Shown piece after piece: positions 22,401-36,800 of a stretch of DNA of 64,000 nucleotides; position 1 is the stretch's first letter, and each line of letters starts with the position of its first letter. The stretch is from NCBI GenBank assembly GCA_016785225.1, contig JAFBJZ010000360.1, forward strand, positions 620,001 through 684,000, written 5' to 3'. The DNA comes from Psettodes erumei (lineage: Eukaryota > Chordata > Actinopteri > Pleuronectiformes > Psettodidae). The position numbers were made by a program, and so were the translations under genes. Below the pieces are notes generated by a model. It was given only the letters and a program-made list of their open reading frames with translations, was not told the DNA's origin and searched no databases.

Positions 22401-25400
22401 AAAGCGCCGCCTCACCTGAGTAAGCATCTCCTGCTCATGCAGTAGCATGAGTTTGCTGGCAGTTCCATCAGCTCTTTGCTCCAGCATCAGTGAGAAGTGC
22501 TCAATGCTCTTAATGGATAGCTTTTCTTGCAGGGTCAAGATGACGTCCTGACAGACGCACAAAGTCACAGTTAGTACAACGCGAGAATCGTGCAGCTGCA
22601 GCACGCTCAGCTCAAAGCCATGAGCCATTTTCACGAGGGAACGCACGCAAAATCTTCAGCAGCTGTGAACATATAATCAGAATTTGAACTGCAATAGAGA
22701 AAAAAAAGGGAACATGAATTGCTGACCATGCTTTCCCTGCTCTACAATTAACTTAGGTCAGGCTCTATTTTGTGCTTTCCAATGTACAGTGCAGCTGTGA
22801 ATAACGTTCAACATTTAAAATGAACATCACTTAACATTATGCATTAGCTTTTAATGAGGAAGTGTGTGTGTGGGGGGGTCAGCTCCTACCTTAATGGATG
22901 TGTTGCTGTCAAACCTAAATGATTTAGTCTGCCCATTCTCCAGGTAAACCTTCAGAACATTTGGCATAAAAAGAAGGGAGTTGTCCTTCACTGTTTCCTG
23001 AAGAGAGAATGAGAATCAATCATTTCATTGAAAGTTGTTTATGTACTACAGCTAAAGTACCTCAATCTAAGCTAGAGTTGAAAATTCTGTAATTAAGACT
23101 CCAGCGAGAAAATGATTGCACATTCAAGAATTCAATATGGAAGATTAAAGGAAAATTACAGGGACAATTCAACACTGTTGGAGCTCTTGCTGAGATGAGA
23201 CGATTGGTACCGCTCTCATGCAACTCAGTACGAAGCAGCCATGAAGATGGTTATCTTATTTTAGCATAAAGAGTAGCCTGGCTCTGTCCAAAACTAACAT
23301 AATCCACACCCCCCTAAAGCTCAGTTCATTAACATGTTATATCCCAGGGTGATGACAAGACTCCAGGAAGTCACTGCCTTTGGAATAGTACAATTAAACA
23401 AATGATATGTAACCTGGTAATTAGTGAAAAATGGAGCTTTTTGTTGTTACACTTTGGTCTGGGATATGACATGATAATTAGCAAGCTTTAAAAGTGCTAG
23501 TAGGCATACAGATGGTTAGCTGTTCCTCCCTGTTTCACCTGTTTTAAGTTCTTATGCTGAGCTAATCATCTCCTCTTCTCAGAGCCTGATAGTGTCCTTG
23601 CTTTGCATTTGCTTTCTTTAAAAAAAACCCTTTTTTTCTGTGTGACCTCCAACAATTTGTGGAGGCTCTCTGTGAAAGGGTCCTCATTTTTCTGTTCATC
23701 GTGACCACGCGCCCTCTATTTCATCCCAGCGATGGTACAGTGGTTGATGAAAAGGAAATAAGAAAAAGAGAGGGGTGCGTTTTTCTTCATTTTGGTTAGT
23801 GAAATCTAATATTTCCACTCTGCTCTAAGCTCGAGTTTTATGAGTTTAAGCCTGCCGCTGTCGTCGCCTGCGCACAACCTTGATGTGTACAGAATGAATC
23901 AGTGTCCAGAGTGACTTACTGGGACCTGGCCGTTGATGATGACCTCTTCCGCGAAGCGGACTTTAACAGGATTAGTCTTTAACTTGGCCTTCTTGGCTGC
24001 GCTGATGAATGCTGATTTGGGTGACTTTTCAAGGGAAAGAAGAAAAAGAAAAAAAAGGGAGATTTAAAGGACAATCCGTTCCTTCAGAGATGAGTCATGT
24101 ATTTTTCAGCCCCGAACAATTCAAGGACATTTCCCTCTTGAAACACGACGACCTCCCATTTCCTCGCTCTGTGCTTATGTAATTAAGGTGGCACTTTGTA
24201 AGGGCAGAAGAGGGAGGACACTGTCACTGCTGTCGCATCATTGAGCTTGCAAAGAAACACCTGCTAAATGAAAATAATTACAGGATGGATTATAAGACCT
24301 GCTTGGTCCTCTTGAGTAGTGTTGAATTATGACCTTGCTTTACTGCAAATAATTCAGCTACTTGTTAAGTCACTCATCATACCGAGAGTGGGATACACAG
24401 ACACCAAACGGAATGATTAATTGAAGTGGTGTTTTTGGTGTATTTGTTGATGTATTGAGACATTTGATTTTGAAGTTTTAGAAAATGTTGCAGGATATAA
24501 AACACCGTAGTTGGTGTCAAGGTGTGTGGAGAATTCTCAGATTTCATCATGAGGTGTCTGCTTCACTCTATATTATATGTTGTTTTCTGTGAGCAAACAC
24601 TGATGCTTTGGTCTATTTTTGGAGGGAATTCAAGCATAATTCCATTTCCACTGACTTATTATGTGAACTGTAAACAGAGGCCGAATATATGCTCCTGGTG
24701 CTGTGCGTTCACCACCATCTGGTGCTCTGTGACTCTAGTAAATGTTGATGTGGCGGGTTCATCTTGCGAGGACTTGAAAAGACTACAGCAATTGTCCTCT
24801 CTTTGAGAGAGCCGAGCTCCAACACTCAGCTAAGGAATTACTGATACAATGCCAGCGCAAACATATGGCACGATTAAGAACTTGCTTTTCTCAGAGTCAA
24901 CAAAATAATCAGCTCCAAACACACAAATACCCTAATGGCATGTGCTCCATTTCATTCATAGAGGATGGAGAATCTTACTGGGTATGGCTGAACAACAGTC
25001 AACAATATGGACTCCTTGCAGCTCCTGCAGGAATGAAAAGACATTTTTAATGAAAGATTCATTTTCAGTGAAAGATGTAAACAATAAGAGAATCAACAGA
25101 ATACTGTGGTTGAGGGAAATAAAAACTGGATTTCATTGGTCCTGGAACTAGTTATTGCTATTGTGGAACATTGTGTCCCAGCGACACTCCAGGCAGCCCT
25201 GTCCTGCCTCCGTAGTGCAGAGTTTTACTGCAGAGACAGAGCTTATCCAAGGCCACAGGAGCTGTGAAGGAGCGTCCACATGGGCACTTTTAACTGTGCT
25301 AATGTACTGTTTACAGACTGCTGCACCGTTCGCATGAGGGCCGAGCGCTCACACCCAGCCACTCAGCTGTTTCAGTGATGCTAATCTAATGAGACGCATG

Positions 25401-28400
25401 AAAAAACTTTCAGCACCAGTTCAAGCTAACTCGTAGAGAATGGAGCAGGTGGCTACGAACTGCATCCATTCGGTTGGAATATTTGATTTCATAGTACTTA
25501 GAAATGAAAACAAAAACAAAACAGAGTTCTGAGTTAATTCTAGTTTGTTATGGAGCTGAGATTAGAAACAAAATGGGAGGAAAAAAAGAGTTAAACACCA
25601 CATTGAACAACAAAAGTAGAAAAATTTCCAACGACAGATTTAACATTATAGTTTTGTCATACCTGACAAGGTCGATCACCCTTTCCCTGGGTGCTGAACT
25701 GACTGGCTCATCATTTATCATGATGATCTCGTCCCCTGGAATCAGCTTCCCTTCTGATGGACCCCCTACCAACACACGCACCAAACAAATAGTTAAGCGG
25801 TCCAAAATGTGCCCAGTCATACAATTTTTCCTGAGTTTCATGGTTTCCATTTCTCATGGCTCAGGGCTCTAATGAATGCTTACTCATTCAGGGTTGTGAA
25901 AATCAATGAATCATCGACGTAAAGTACAGCCTGAGCGGGTTTCCTCGCTCTTTTCTGGCTGCTTTTTAGGAGGATTTCGTCTCCTTCGGGGAAAGTGTTC
26001 ATAATGGCCAGGGACGGAATGAGTCACCGCTGTATTAGAGCTCAACATAGCTGGGTCACTTTACCTGGTGTGACTGAGCGAACCACCACAGGTTTCTCAC
26101 TGCCTGCCACAAAGCCAAAGCCAAGCACCGGGTCTCGTCTCATTTCCACTTTCCGAGGCGCTGGTGGCACAAACTTGTCTCCGTCCAGACGAATCTCCTC
26201 CAGGGAGCTGCTCTGGGAGACGTGGCTGTGGGGATGATATAAAAAAAAAAGGATGGTGCCTGTTTACATTCTTATATCTCGTTGATTTTTTTTTTTACAT
26301 TGTAAAGCACTGGTTTTGCATGTGCAGTTGTGAAATGAATGTGGAGTTTCCACTTTCATACATTTCAATGTTATAACAAAGAGAAATACTCTATGGCTTT
26401 GTTAATGCTTACAAAGTATTCGTGTAGTCCAAGAGTCGTATTCATGAACCTTAACATGCAATAATTTCAGATGATTAACAGATCATTTTAAAATGCGATA
26501 CCAAACTAATATATCTGCTAAAAAAGAATCACCCTCGAGAAACAATGACAGGGGACAATGGGATAGTCGTAAATGTAACGATTTAACTGGAAAGAAAATT
26601 ATTCTTTTCCTCTGCCTAAATCCTCAAATGTTTAAAGACAGGATGCCAGAATCTGAAAATAAGGGACTAGTGCAGTGCTGCAAAAATAGATTATGTGGGC
26701 GATGACAATCAAGCTCCAGTGTTCTGTATTCTCACATTGCAGATATCTACTGTGCACTTCACCAAGAGGCAGTTACAATTTACTGTAGTACTCTCAGGTT
26801 TTCCCCCCTTGTCACACTAATTAAGATGCAGGACAGGTATAATGTGGAGTATCATGCTTTTGAAATCTCTAGAGTTGGAGACTTTCTTTGTCTGAGATTC
26901 CTGCCATCAATAACTGGCTGCAAACCAAGAGTCCAAAGTTTAAACCTTATCTGGTTTACCCCAACCAACGCAATTTTTTTTTGTCTTGAGCTCAAAAGAT
27001 GTTTACAAACCGTATGTAGCCTCCACATATTCTGTGATCAGGGTTTTTTTTCCCTTTTACAGTGTTCCTCCTGTCTCCCTGGTTGCAAAATCAGCACCGG
27101 CAGCTCTGTATGGTGCCAACAATGTTGGTTAATTAGAGCTGTGGGCAGACTGTGTAATTCACAGTTATTCTTGACACATGCACTATTCACCGCTAAATAC
27201 TAACAATTAATCTTTCATGTCAAAGAGATACAGTGAGATGTGTCAGTCCCAATTCCGATATTACGAAAAACAGCAGCAGCGAGAAGTGACTGTCAACTGA
27301 TATTTTGGAGGAGGATTCAACGCAATTCTTTCCCACATCTGTCAACCAGAAAACGGCTTCAACATGTGGTCTGTCATTAGGATGGAAGATGCAGCTGCTA
27401 AACAGATAACGGACAATGACAGAAGCTGGAAAGAATGTTTATACCAGTTTTTTAACCATTATTTTTTAGTGACATATCAGTCCTGAACTAAAAGTGAACC
27501 CATCTCCCAGTAAAGTGTACAACCACTACAATAAACACTGACTTTATAAGCGCAATTGTGTCAAAAATAAAAAATATTTGGAGTGGGGTTATATGATTCC
27601 ATATGTGGTCCAAGACATATAAGAAGGAGTGACAATAGTCTATAGAAGTTTAAATCTTAAAGCAAAGAAAAGTTTTACATAAATCTGCCTAGTTTGCACC
27701 ACAAGGACAATGTTCATGGAAAATAAAACAACTACAGTATGCAAAAGTGTTATGTGCAAAGTAAGGCTCCATTTTCCTTGCCAGAGGATATTGTGCAAAA
27801 TCTGAGCTGGCACAAGGATGCTGGCAGGAGCAGTCAATCTTGTTTTTCTCTTAATGGTAATTAAACAAATGCCTCAAAAGTAATGTGCTACTGATTCAAT
27901 TGAAATGATAATACATGCTAATATAACATGTGCTGTGGGAGTGTGGAGTGCAGAGGTTGTAAGATTTGTATTTGCAATTAGGGTATTACCCTATTTGTTT
28001 CCGGTACAAAATACAGAGCCGCAGGTCCTCCGTTGGCAAGCTTAGTAACACATCTGCATTAAGGTGTAATCAAAAGACAGAGAAGGTCTTCTCTTTTTCC
28101 TGTAGTGGAGTACAATGCTTGAGTCTGTTTTAGCTGGATATGTTGACTTTATGCTGTACCTCTGCCCAGAACTGAATGCTTAATTAAACGAACAAACAAA
28201 AACTAACAGACTATTCCTACTTGATGCACTCAGTCTACCAATATTTGCACTTCTGCTAAAATGTAAAGCGAAACGTTCGAGCTAACGAGGTTTTTCAACT
28301 GCGAAATGTACAACGCCACAAATGTAGGAGGTTTGCCCCGATAATTTACTGTACAACAATTTAAGTATGGACTTATGGCAGAACAAAAAGTGGTTAAAAA

Positions 28401-30787
28401 AAAAATCCAGTTCCAAAGGGTTGTGGTATATAGACAGAATCACTGGCAATGGCAATGTGCAAATTCTTATGTAAAAAAAAAACAAACCAAGATGGAGCTA
28501 ATTAAAAATAATGACGATTCTCCCTGAACACATTTACCTGAGGTTACCCAACAGGAAAATTGTGTTGGGTAACCTCTGTCAAATTAGTTTGTGTTTATTT
28601 TCCTTTGGCAACTTCTTCAGCAAATCTGATTGCACAAAAACATAATCATAAAAGGAAAATGGGTTCACATATATGCTATGTATGTTAAATATACATAAAA
28701 GCTGCTGGTGTTAGCCTGTCATATATTAGCATACACTCTGTTGTAGCTACTTAACAGTGTCTTTACCGTGATTATCTTGCATAATGTCAGGATAATAATT
28801 TAGGTTAATTACATGCCAAATCCGCAGAATTCCAGGTCACGTTCTTGAAAAATTCAAATACACCCAAGTCTCCACACTAACAAAACAAACGCAACAGACG
28901 AATCGAAACCATATGGACCCGTGCATTCAGGAAGAGCGCTGTCTCCTCCCCTGCATGGCCACCTTCGAAACATGGCTAGATTGCAATTATGTGGACAGCC
29001 ATGCATCTAATGGTTCCTAATAATAGCCATTGGCTGCGCAGTGTAGTTCCATAAGGTTCTATACAATGATCACAAGCCACACTGTGTGCTATACAGGGGA
29101 AAGCAAGTAATGCTGGCCTTACTCACCGTACAAAGTCTATTTTCACTTTTGTTTTGTTGGAGCAAATTTTGGACAGAGAGGAATAAGTCAAATGCAGGAT
29201 CCTGTTTATCTTGTTCTGGAAGGTTGGTTTTACACAGTTTGTGCTGAAGAGTAGGTTACCGTTATGAACCTTGCTTGGGTACTTTGGCCACCTGTCAGGC
29301 CACAAGAGTGCATGGCATATATATATATGTCAGTATCAAGTGAAAATAAATCAATATGGTTTCATTCTCCTCCCAAAAATATTTGTCGAATGTTACATAA
29401 AGCTGATAACTTGCATTGTGTTTTACTCAAAGTACCGTGTTTTTTTAAAAAAGTCTCAATCAGCCACTACCTGCAAATTTCGTTTCACGGTATTCAAGTG
29501 AGTTTTTAAACCCAAATAGGGTTGTGGTGCATGAGGCTGGCAGTTGAGCTGGTCAAAAGCCAAGTGGGTGGGAGAAGGCGAAAGCTGTTGTCAGTGCTGG
29601 AAATTAGAGTGCAGGCATACGCTATTTCCTCGTGCCAGTATTTGTATCAGAAAAACGAATGGCGACTGTACGATTGCGTGATCCAAATTTTCAACGTGTA
29701 CGTTGCTAGTTTGCAGGTAGCTGTCGTTTAACATAGCAGGGGGGATTTTGAAAACAGTTACGGAATGCAAGCAGAAGGGGAGCCTAACAAAAACATGGCA
29801 GTTCACTGTACACTAATGAATACATAATTTGGAATATTATGTTGGAATATTACATCCCCCTAGATCCTGACACAGTGGTCCTTTAAATACTGTGTGTCAC
29901 AATGTAAATATTAAATGCCTGCTGCTTTATTCATGTGTTCCTGTCACGCAGACGAGACATGTGTTTCATTGCGAAGTACGACAATTGAGCATCAGCACCC
30001 TGGAGCCTTAACAAACCGAGATGGCCACCGACAGTCACAGAAACAGACATTTGCTTATTCATGAGCCTTTCTCAAATTTAGAAAGCTAAATCTGGAGCCA
30101 AAACAGCCCCCGTGATCTGCCTCATCCAGATACACTCTGCATCCAGCACTTTCACTGCTCCCTGCTTCTTATATAACTGCTCTGACATCACGCTTCTCAT
30201 GTTGTAACCCATGTGTGATAAGGGCTCGCCTTCTATTCTGTATGCCCTGCAGATTTACGGAGTTTTTTTCACATTTTTCGATGTGCATCTCGAACACAAA
30301 ACCATCTGTGCAGGGGTACGCGTTCGATTCCCTTTTAATCAGTGAGAAGAAGTAAGGATCTAGTGAGCAGGGGAGAGGAGCAAACAATTTTTAGGCACAG
30401 TGTATCATGAATCCACTGGTATTTTAGAACTAGAAGGGATGCATATTCATCATCTCAAACAGAGGGAAAGCCTGGCAGTTGAAACCATCAAACACTCACT
30501 TGTTACATTAGGACACGTGCTCACAAACACAAGAAGAAGCAGCAAAGACTTTACCTTTTACCTGCCTGAGCAGATATCCAGATGTGCCAGTTACAAAGGA
30601 TCAGTTCAGCTGATAACACTGACCCAGCATCCTCTGAGGAACGTGTCCCTTCTCAGATCAAAACAAGTCCCTGCACAGGTGAATTTCTTCATCGGCGAGC
30701 ACAGTGCACGCACACAATCCCAAAAAGCCCTCTTCTCTGCATTTGGAAGACTGCATGACTATTGTGGGTGTGTGAGAGTGTGTGTGT

Positions 30788-30820
<33 letters not shown>

Positions 30821-33800
30821 TAGGCAGGGGCAGAGTGTGCGCAGCAGCGGAGGGAAGAGAGAATCAGTATTCTGAAGGCACAGATGGAGAAAGTGTGGAG
30901 GCAGTGACGTGGCTGGAATAATCACGGGTTGGCAAAGCGTCTGAAACATCTGGGACCGAGAGAGCTCCCCCTCAGTTTCTTTAAACACAGGGCACTCACT
31001 TGATGTAGCAGTCACGCCCCTCTCTATTGGTGCCCATGTCCCATCCATTGGGTGGTCCCTGTGAAGCACTCCAGGTCCCTGAAGGGGGCGGCCAGCCTGA
31101 GGATTTGGTCCTGTGGCTGCAGAGGAAGAAAGGGAAGAGAAGTCAACCCACTTGCATAACACCACCTGCAGTATCGAGCTGTGATATGCTAAAAAAAAAA
31201 AAATAGATAAGCCAATCCAACTGCAGAAGGATTTCAAAATAATATTGCGTCATAGAGAAATCATAATAGAAACCAAAAAGTTGTGGGCTGATATGAAGTG
31301 ATGCAACCTAAGTGATAAGAGTTGGATATCAGTGTCAAGAACAATGTCCCATGGCCACGGTTCGCTCAGTGAATACAAATCAAATTAATTACATAAGCTA
31401 TACACACAGGCAAAGTTGTCATGTCTCACTCTTGTGCTTTGAGAGGCATGAAATTGGTTTTACTTCTGGATGTCAGCACGTTTCTTTTATGAGCGAAGCA
31501 GAGAGGAATTCTCTTACGCAGGAACTTATTTGATTTGCTCAGTGCCAGGATGATTTGATCAAGTTTATCAGCAAATACAAGCAGCTACAACCACCATTCA
31601 TGCAAACAGTTCACTGTGGCCCGTTGTACGAGAGACAGCGCCTGTCTAAATCTCGGTTTCAGCTGATTTTTCCGATTTTGCCCAACGAAACACAATTCTG
31701 CATAACCATGCCCCTGCGCAACAAGTTGACAGAGTGCATGTATTCAAAAGAACCGTAATTGGTTAAAATGTTTTTCATGTGTCTTTTTGTCTGCACCCCC
31801 TCCCCCCTTCCTTGTCTTCCCCTTTATCTCTGTCTTTGTGTTGTGCACACTGCTTTCAGTAAGTTGTGTCACATCAAAGGCTTGTCTGCCGCGTAACGGG
31901 GCTCTTCGTATTCATTATTCAAAGCCGCTCTTTCTTTGCCTCTAAATGTTTCCCCAGTTACTGTACTGCTGATAATACATTGTGTGCAGCATGCTTGTAT
32001 CTGTGTGTGTGTGTGTGTGTGGGTGTGCCCATGAGCAAGTCTGTTGTGTGGGCGCACGTGCCCACTCCATGATGTGATTAAAATATTGATAGCTCATCAG
32101 CACAATATAGAAGCTGAGAGACGGGTTTCAAATACGGCCTCCGTGCCACTGGATGCATTAAATCATACTTATTTGATGAGTAGTGTAGCTGGAAAAACCT
32201 TTTTATTTGTCGTTTTATTACATTTGAAATCAGTCTGGGAACACAGGAAGCAATCTGATTTATTGCCCAATGCAGTGGCGTGTTTGTTTCCACATGGATA
32301 TGGATTTATCTGACCTACAGTACATTAGCTAGGAGCAGGCCTCGGTGGTGTATATTTAGAAAACATTTCCTGCAGCTCAGACGATGTGTGTGGACACAAC
32401 TGGCTGCTGTCTGACACTTTTGGAGCCATGTTCACCTCATTGACGTGTCCTACTTGTACCCTACATTTCCACCTCACAGCCATGTTGACAAAAGCAGTGT
32501 TTGATGTCGCATATTTAGTTAGTCAATAGATGTATTGTAAAAAATAAAATAAAAATAAGGTCAAAGAAGTGTAGAATATGAATACTATTTGATATCTCTT
32601 AGATGATTACACCTTGAGCGCTGATATGTTTGACATTTCTCTAATGGTCCACACCATAGAGCATTTTGTACTTACAGTTTCAGATGCTGTTTCTTCAAAA
32701 TATGTCTCTGAACCGCCAAATTGTACCACAAAATCCATTTTCTGTCTCTCAGCCGTGGTGTTTCCGCATTAACGACGCAGCCGTAGATACTGTGATCTTT
32801 GATTTCTTTTGCCTGCAGACGGGAGGTGCATTATGCCACTGAGCCGCAGCACGCCGGCCCAACAGAGAGGCTAAAAAGGTTCACCCACTGGTGGACAGTG
32901 AAACTGATCTTCCTCAGCTAGCATTAATAAATGATGCCTGCACGGTCACACAGGACTAAGTAATCGAGCGCCAAGTGGGCAAGCCATGCTGCACAATTCA
33001 TGAACAGGTTGCCCAAGAGTCAGGACGAGGACAATTAGAACAAGAGGCTGGAAGCATGTGTAGGTTCCCAAAGGATTCCTCTCAGGAGAAATTGCGCCCA
33101 AACTGCAAAATGTATCTTGAATTTTTTTATGTTTTGCACATTTGTTTGGACTGTGCTTAGTTAACTATTTAGCGGCATCCAAAAAGTAATTATTAACTGG
33201 CATTAAAAACAAAAAAAAGCATCATAGCAAAGCACAATAGCATCAATTTATTACAATAATATTAAACCTTTGCTTCCATAGCAATTAACATCAGGGTTTT
33301 GAAATCTGAATTTGAAGATTACAACACAGTTTTCTTAGTTTTTTCATTTATCTTCATTGCTCTTTATGATGAACAGTGGCAGTGGTCTGTCATCCAAATT
33401 TATAAGTGGCTATAATTTGGAAGAAATTAGTTTAATTGGACAGACTGAGATGTGGGGGAAGAGATCACTTTTCAGTCCCTCATAAAAGCTGCATGAACAA
33501 TGTGATCCTTGCTTTATCACAGAAGTTCACTTTCGCTTTCATCTCTCTCTGGGAAAGAAAAGCAAGTTGAACTGAAGAAGCATAATGGTGTGTTATGAAG
33601 GCCGAGATCGTGTTCATTTAGGGAGTAACTAACTATGCATTCTGGACAAGCTACAGCTGAGAGGAGAACATTCCAACACAGACGCTCAAGTTAGTTTGAA
33701 TAATTTACGTCGACAATCTCCATGAGGCTTGGCTATGTGAAACTGTCCTGTGGTGCCACATGCCAGCCATTACATATAATGAGAATTAAAGAAGGGTATT

Positions 33801-36800
33801 TCCTCTTCTTGTGTCTCAGACGTGTTTGTATCAATAAGGTCCATTTCTGCTTGGCAGCCACATTTTACTGACATTAATATGCTGATTGCCTGAGAATCAA
33901 ACCCTGGATTTCCTTATTGATTGTTATGACTTTCCCAGAATGCAGGTTGAGAGACAGGGGAATATTCCCACACCCAGAGAGCAATATTCATCTAAACTTT
34001 TTGATTTACATATTTCATCATACTCAAACATCTACTCCAGCCAGTCTTGTGCATGTCGTGAAACATATGTAGAGAGAGAGCGTCTGCTGCATAAAGACTT
34101 GGTACAGTTACGCTCTTACAACTACATTACTTGTAGTTTTGAAGAAATTTAAATATAGAATAATTAGAATATTTACTGCTTTTCTTGAATCCACTGCACA
34201 CTCTGGATCAGGAACTAGTGATAATCCTTGTGCCACAATCTGTTATTACCAATCACTGAACACAGACTTCACTCTTCATAAGTAAGATTTTCACTAGTAG
34301 TGCGCAGTATATCAAGCATGACATGAGATACATGGTGAAGAGGCCGTGACGCCGCTCTTTGTCAGTGCTCTTGAATTAAATAGAGACATTTATGCAGAGA
34401 TAGAGCACTAATTTAATTTTGTTTGGATATGAAATCTGTGGAGAGAGACAGCAGATGAGATGACCATCTCCTGGGAGGAGGCTGGGGCGGAGAAGAGAAG
34501 TGGTACAGACAGAGAGGAACCTCTCTGATTAAGGGCCTTATTCCTCCACTCCTCTTTTAGACTGTCTCCATCCTGTTGAGGACGCAAATGCACTGCCTTT
34601 TGTTTAAGAAGACATCTGCCCTCTGCTTGACTTCTCTAAGCACCACCTTGGCTCTATGATCAGAGCGTACAGTGCAATCTAGTATGAGCTGCTATTTGTA
34701 CTGTATCTGCTTTTTATATATCAAAAGTAAGGCTGCTCAGTCATTCTGCTCTTCTTGTCCATTTTGCAATGGATAATTACTGTTTTTGTCTATTTTGCAT
34801 CGTGTTTATTTAACACCCGAAAGGAAAACCCTGTGTTTTCCTGTCGCGCATGAAACCGCTTTCATATTAAGCAAACAGCGATGATATAACTTAACATGCC
34901 CAAATTAGACTGCCCCATACACTGGCATTGTGCAGTAATTTTGAAATTTTCTCCACAATAACACTCACTCCAGCAGAAGAGTGCCTATTTTCCCCATTAT
35001 TCTAAGTGAATATTGTATTTCTGTGTTTGTCTTTGGAGCCACTAATGTTGTTGCCATGGGCAACCGCACTATCCTGAGCAGCTCTCTGGTGCCTCTACAT
35101 AGAAAGGTTTTTGGTTAGTTAATCTCCTCTGGGTGGGAATGAAACAGCATCTGGGAAACAGCCCACCCACTATGAGCCTCCTGCTATTTTACAGTGAGTA
35201 AGCGAGCCTCAGAGTTCCGCTGTCGCTAGTTTACCTGTAAAACGGCAAAACGCCACTATCTCACGAGAGAGCTGCTAATCAAAAGCTGGATAAATTGTCT
35301 ACTGCAACATCTACAGCAAAGGAAATATAATAACAGAGTGACTGCATGCATGCACAATACATTTCTCCTTTCATATAGCATCCCTCATTTTATTGATATT
35401 TTTATATCCAGTTGTAAAAAAAGAAATGAAACATGTTTGTGTTTTCATCATTTTGTCATCGCACTGCATTTTGCCCTGGCCTCCTTTACGCCACGGTACT
35501 CTGCGTGAAACATTCACCAAATATAGTGATGAACTTACCCCGTGGGCACTGACTTGGACTCTCCTGCACCTCATTGTGCTACTCTCTGCTTTTAGGCTAA
35601 AAGCTCTAAAGGACAGAGCAAAATAAATGGTTGCCTGAGACCTCGTCCACCAGCCAGCTGGCTCACATTTCTGACCCTGAGCCATTTCTGATCCACTCTT
35701 CCCTGAGAGCCGCTGATTTGAATGGGTAAGTATGACAGATCTTTTGGTCTTTGTGTACTCTGATGAACATTTAGGCTAATCAATTTGTGTCCAGACCAGT
35801 GATTTCCTGTGCAAAAAGTTTATAAAGTACCAAGTAGAAAAAAAACACACACACATGCACACAGCTAGGAACAGGAGAATAAAGAAGAAAGAATAAAAAA
35901 GAAAAAAAAGAATAAAGAAACATCTTTATCTTCATATTAGATGAACAAAAAACAGCTGCATCCATATGCAATAACAAATCTAAGCCTTTTGCTGAACATG
36001 CAATACAAGCATGATCAGCAATCATCGACACATTTTAGCAACCCTACTGAGGTGGGCAATCACTGTGATTGAGTGATAATTGGCACTTTCTACATAAATA
36101 TGTGATGTTCATGCTCATTATCACCATGGTGCTATATCCAACAGACCATTTATAACACCCACAGGATGTAGGAAAAGTCTTACAGCACTTGCAGCAAATT
36201 TCTACACGAACACATCAAAAGAGAGCTGTTTAAGCAACTTTGGAGACACAGAGTGTGAGAGCCAGTTACTCTTGCACAAAGGAGCATCAACCACGAAAAT
36301 CGCTGCTAGATTTAAACTCAACAAAGGATGAAGGAAATGAAAGCAGGGGCTTGCTTTTGTTTCTGACAGCAGACTTCTGGGGGTGTTGCGAGGCAGGAAG
36401 ACGACACGATGAGGGGAAACGTTCCCTTTCTTGTTGATCTCTAAATACATACAGTGGGTCTCTGTGAAAAATGTTTTATCAACCTTAGAAAAACAGCATC
36501 CTGCTGACTTTTATTCCTCCTGGCAGCTGCGAGGGAGAAAACAAAGAAACACACCACAGTAGCAGTGGCAACTCATAATCAGGGATAGCTTTGTGTGGCA
36601 TTATTAACAGTGACAGGATGCAGTGACGTTGGTGGTCCACTGGGAGCTGCATCATAACTGCTGCCATGGAGGGATACTAACTGGAAAACGACCATCCTGT
36701 CATCTGATGGAAAATCCCTGCTACCTGCCTGCTTTCCTGCAGGAGTGTTATTAAAAAAAAGGATCTGTGATCTGCATTCAACAGAAAAGAACCAAATATT

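Larger units (their letters stand above)
26226..30999 (-). other. frmpd4: frmpd4 intron 2
   Basis: A 4774-base intron, AT-rich, with chance open frames up to 125 codons and no supported exon. It contains a perfect 14-bp inverted repeat at 28540-28576 and a GA microsatellite at 30797-30820. A good-looking minus-strand donor at 29126 has no matching exon. Confidence 0.75.

Noticed and set aside
26826..27203. 125-codon plus-strand frame in frmpd4 intron 2
   Set aside because: It is antisense within an intron, has no recognisable domain and no splice or promoter support, so it is best explained as a chance frame.
29123..29180. Possible frmpd4 WW exon ending at the GTGAGTAAG donor
   Set aside because: The translation (KTKVKIDFV) has no similarity to the WW domain, and exons 2 and 3 already join exactly through the split Asn codon.
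30400..30921. 173-codon plus-strand frame overlapping a GA repeat
   Set aside because: The second half is a repeat-encoded Arg/Glu run and the frame is antisense to frmpd4; the real exon lies on the minus strand at 31000-31116.
35530..35580. Alternative frmpd4 first exon (ATG AGG TGC ... GGG-GTAAGT)
   Set aside because: It ends in phase 0 while exon 2 needs phase 2, so it would shift the frame.
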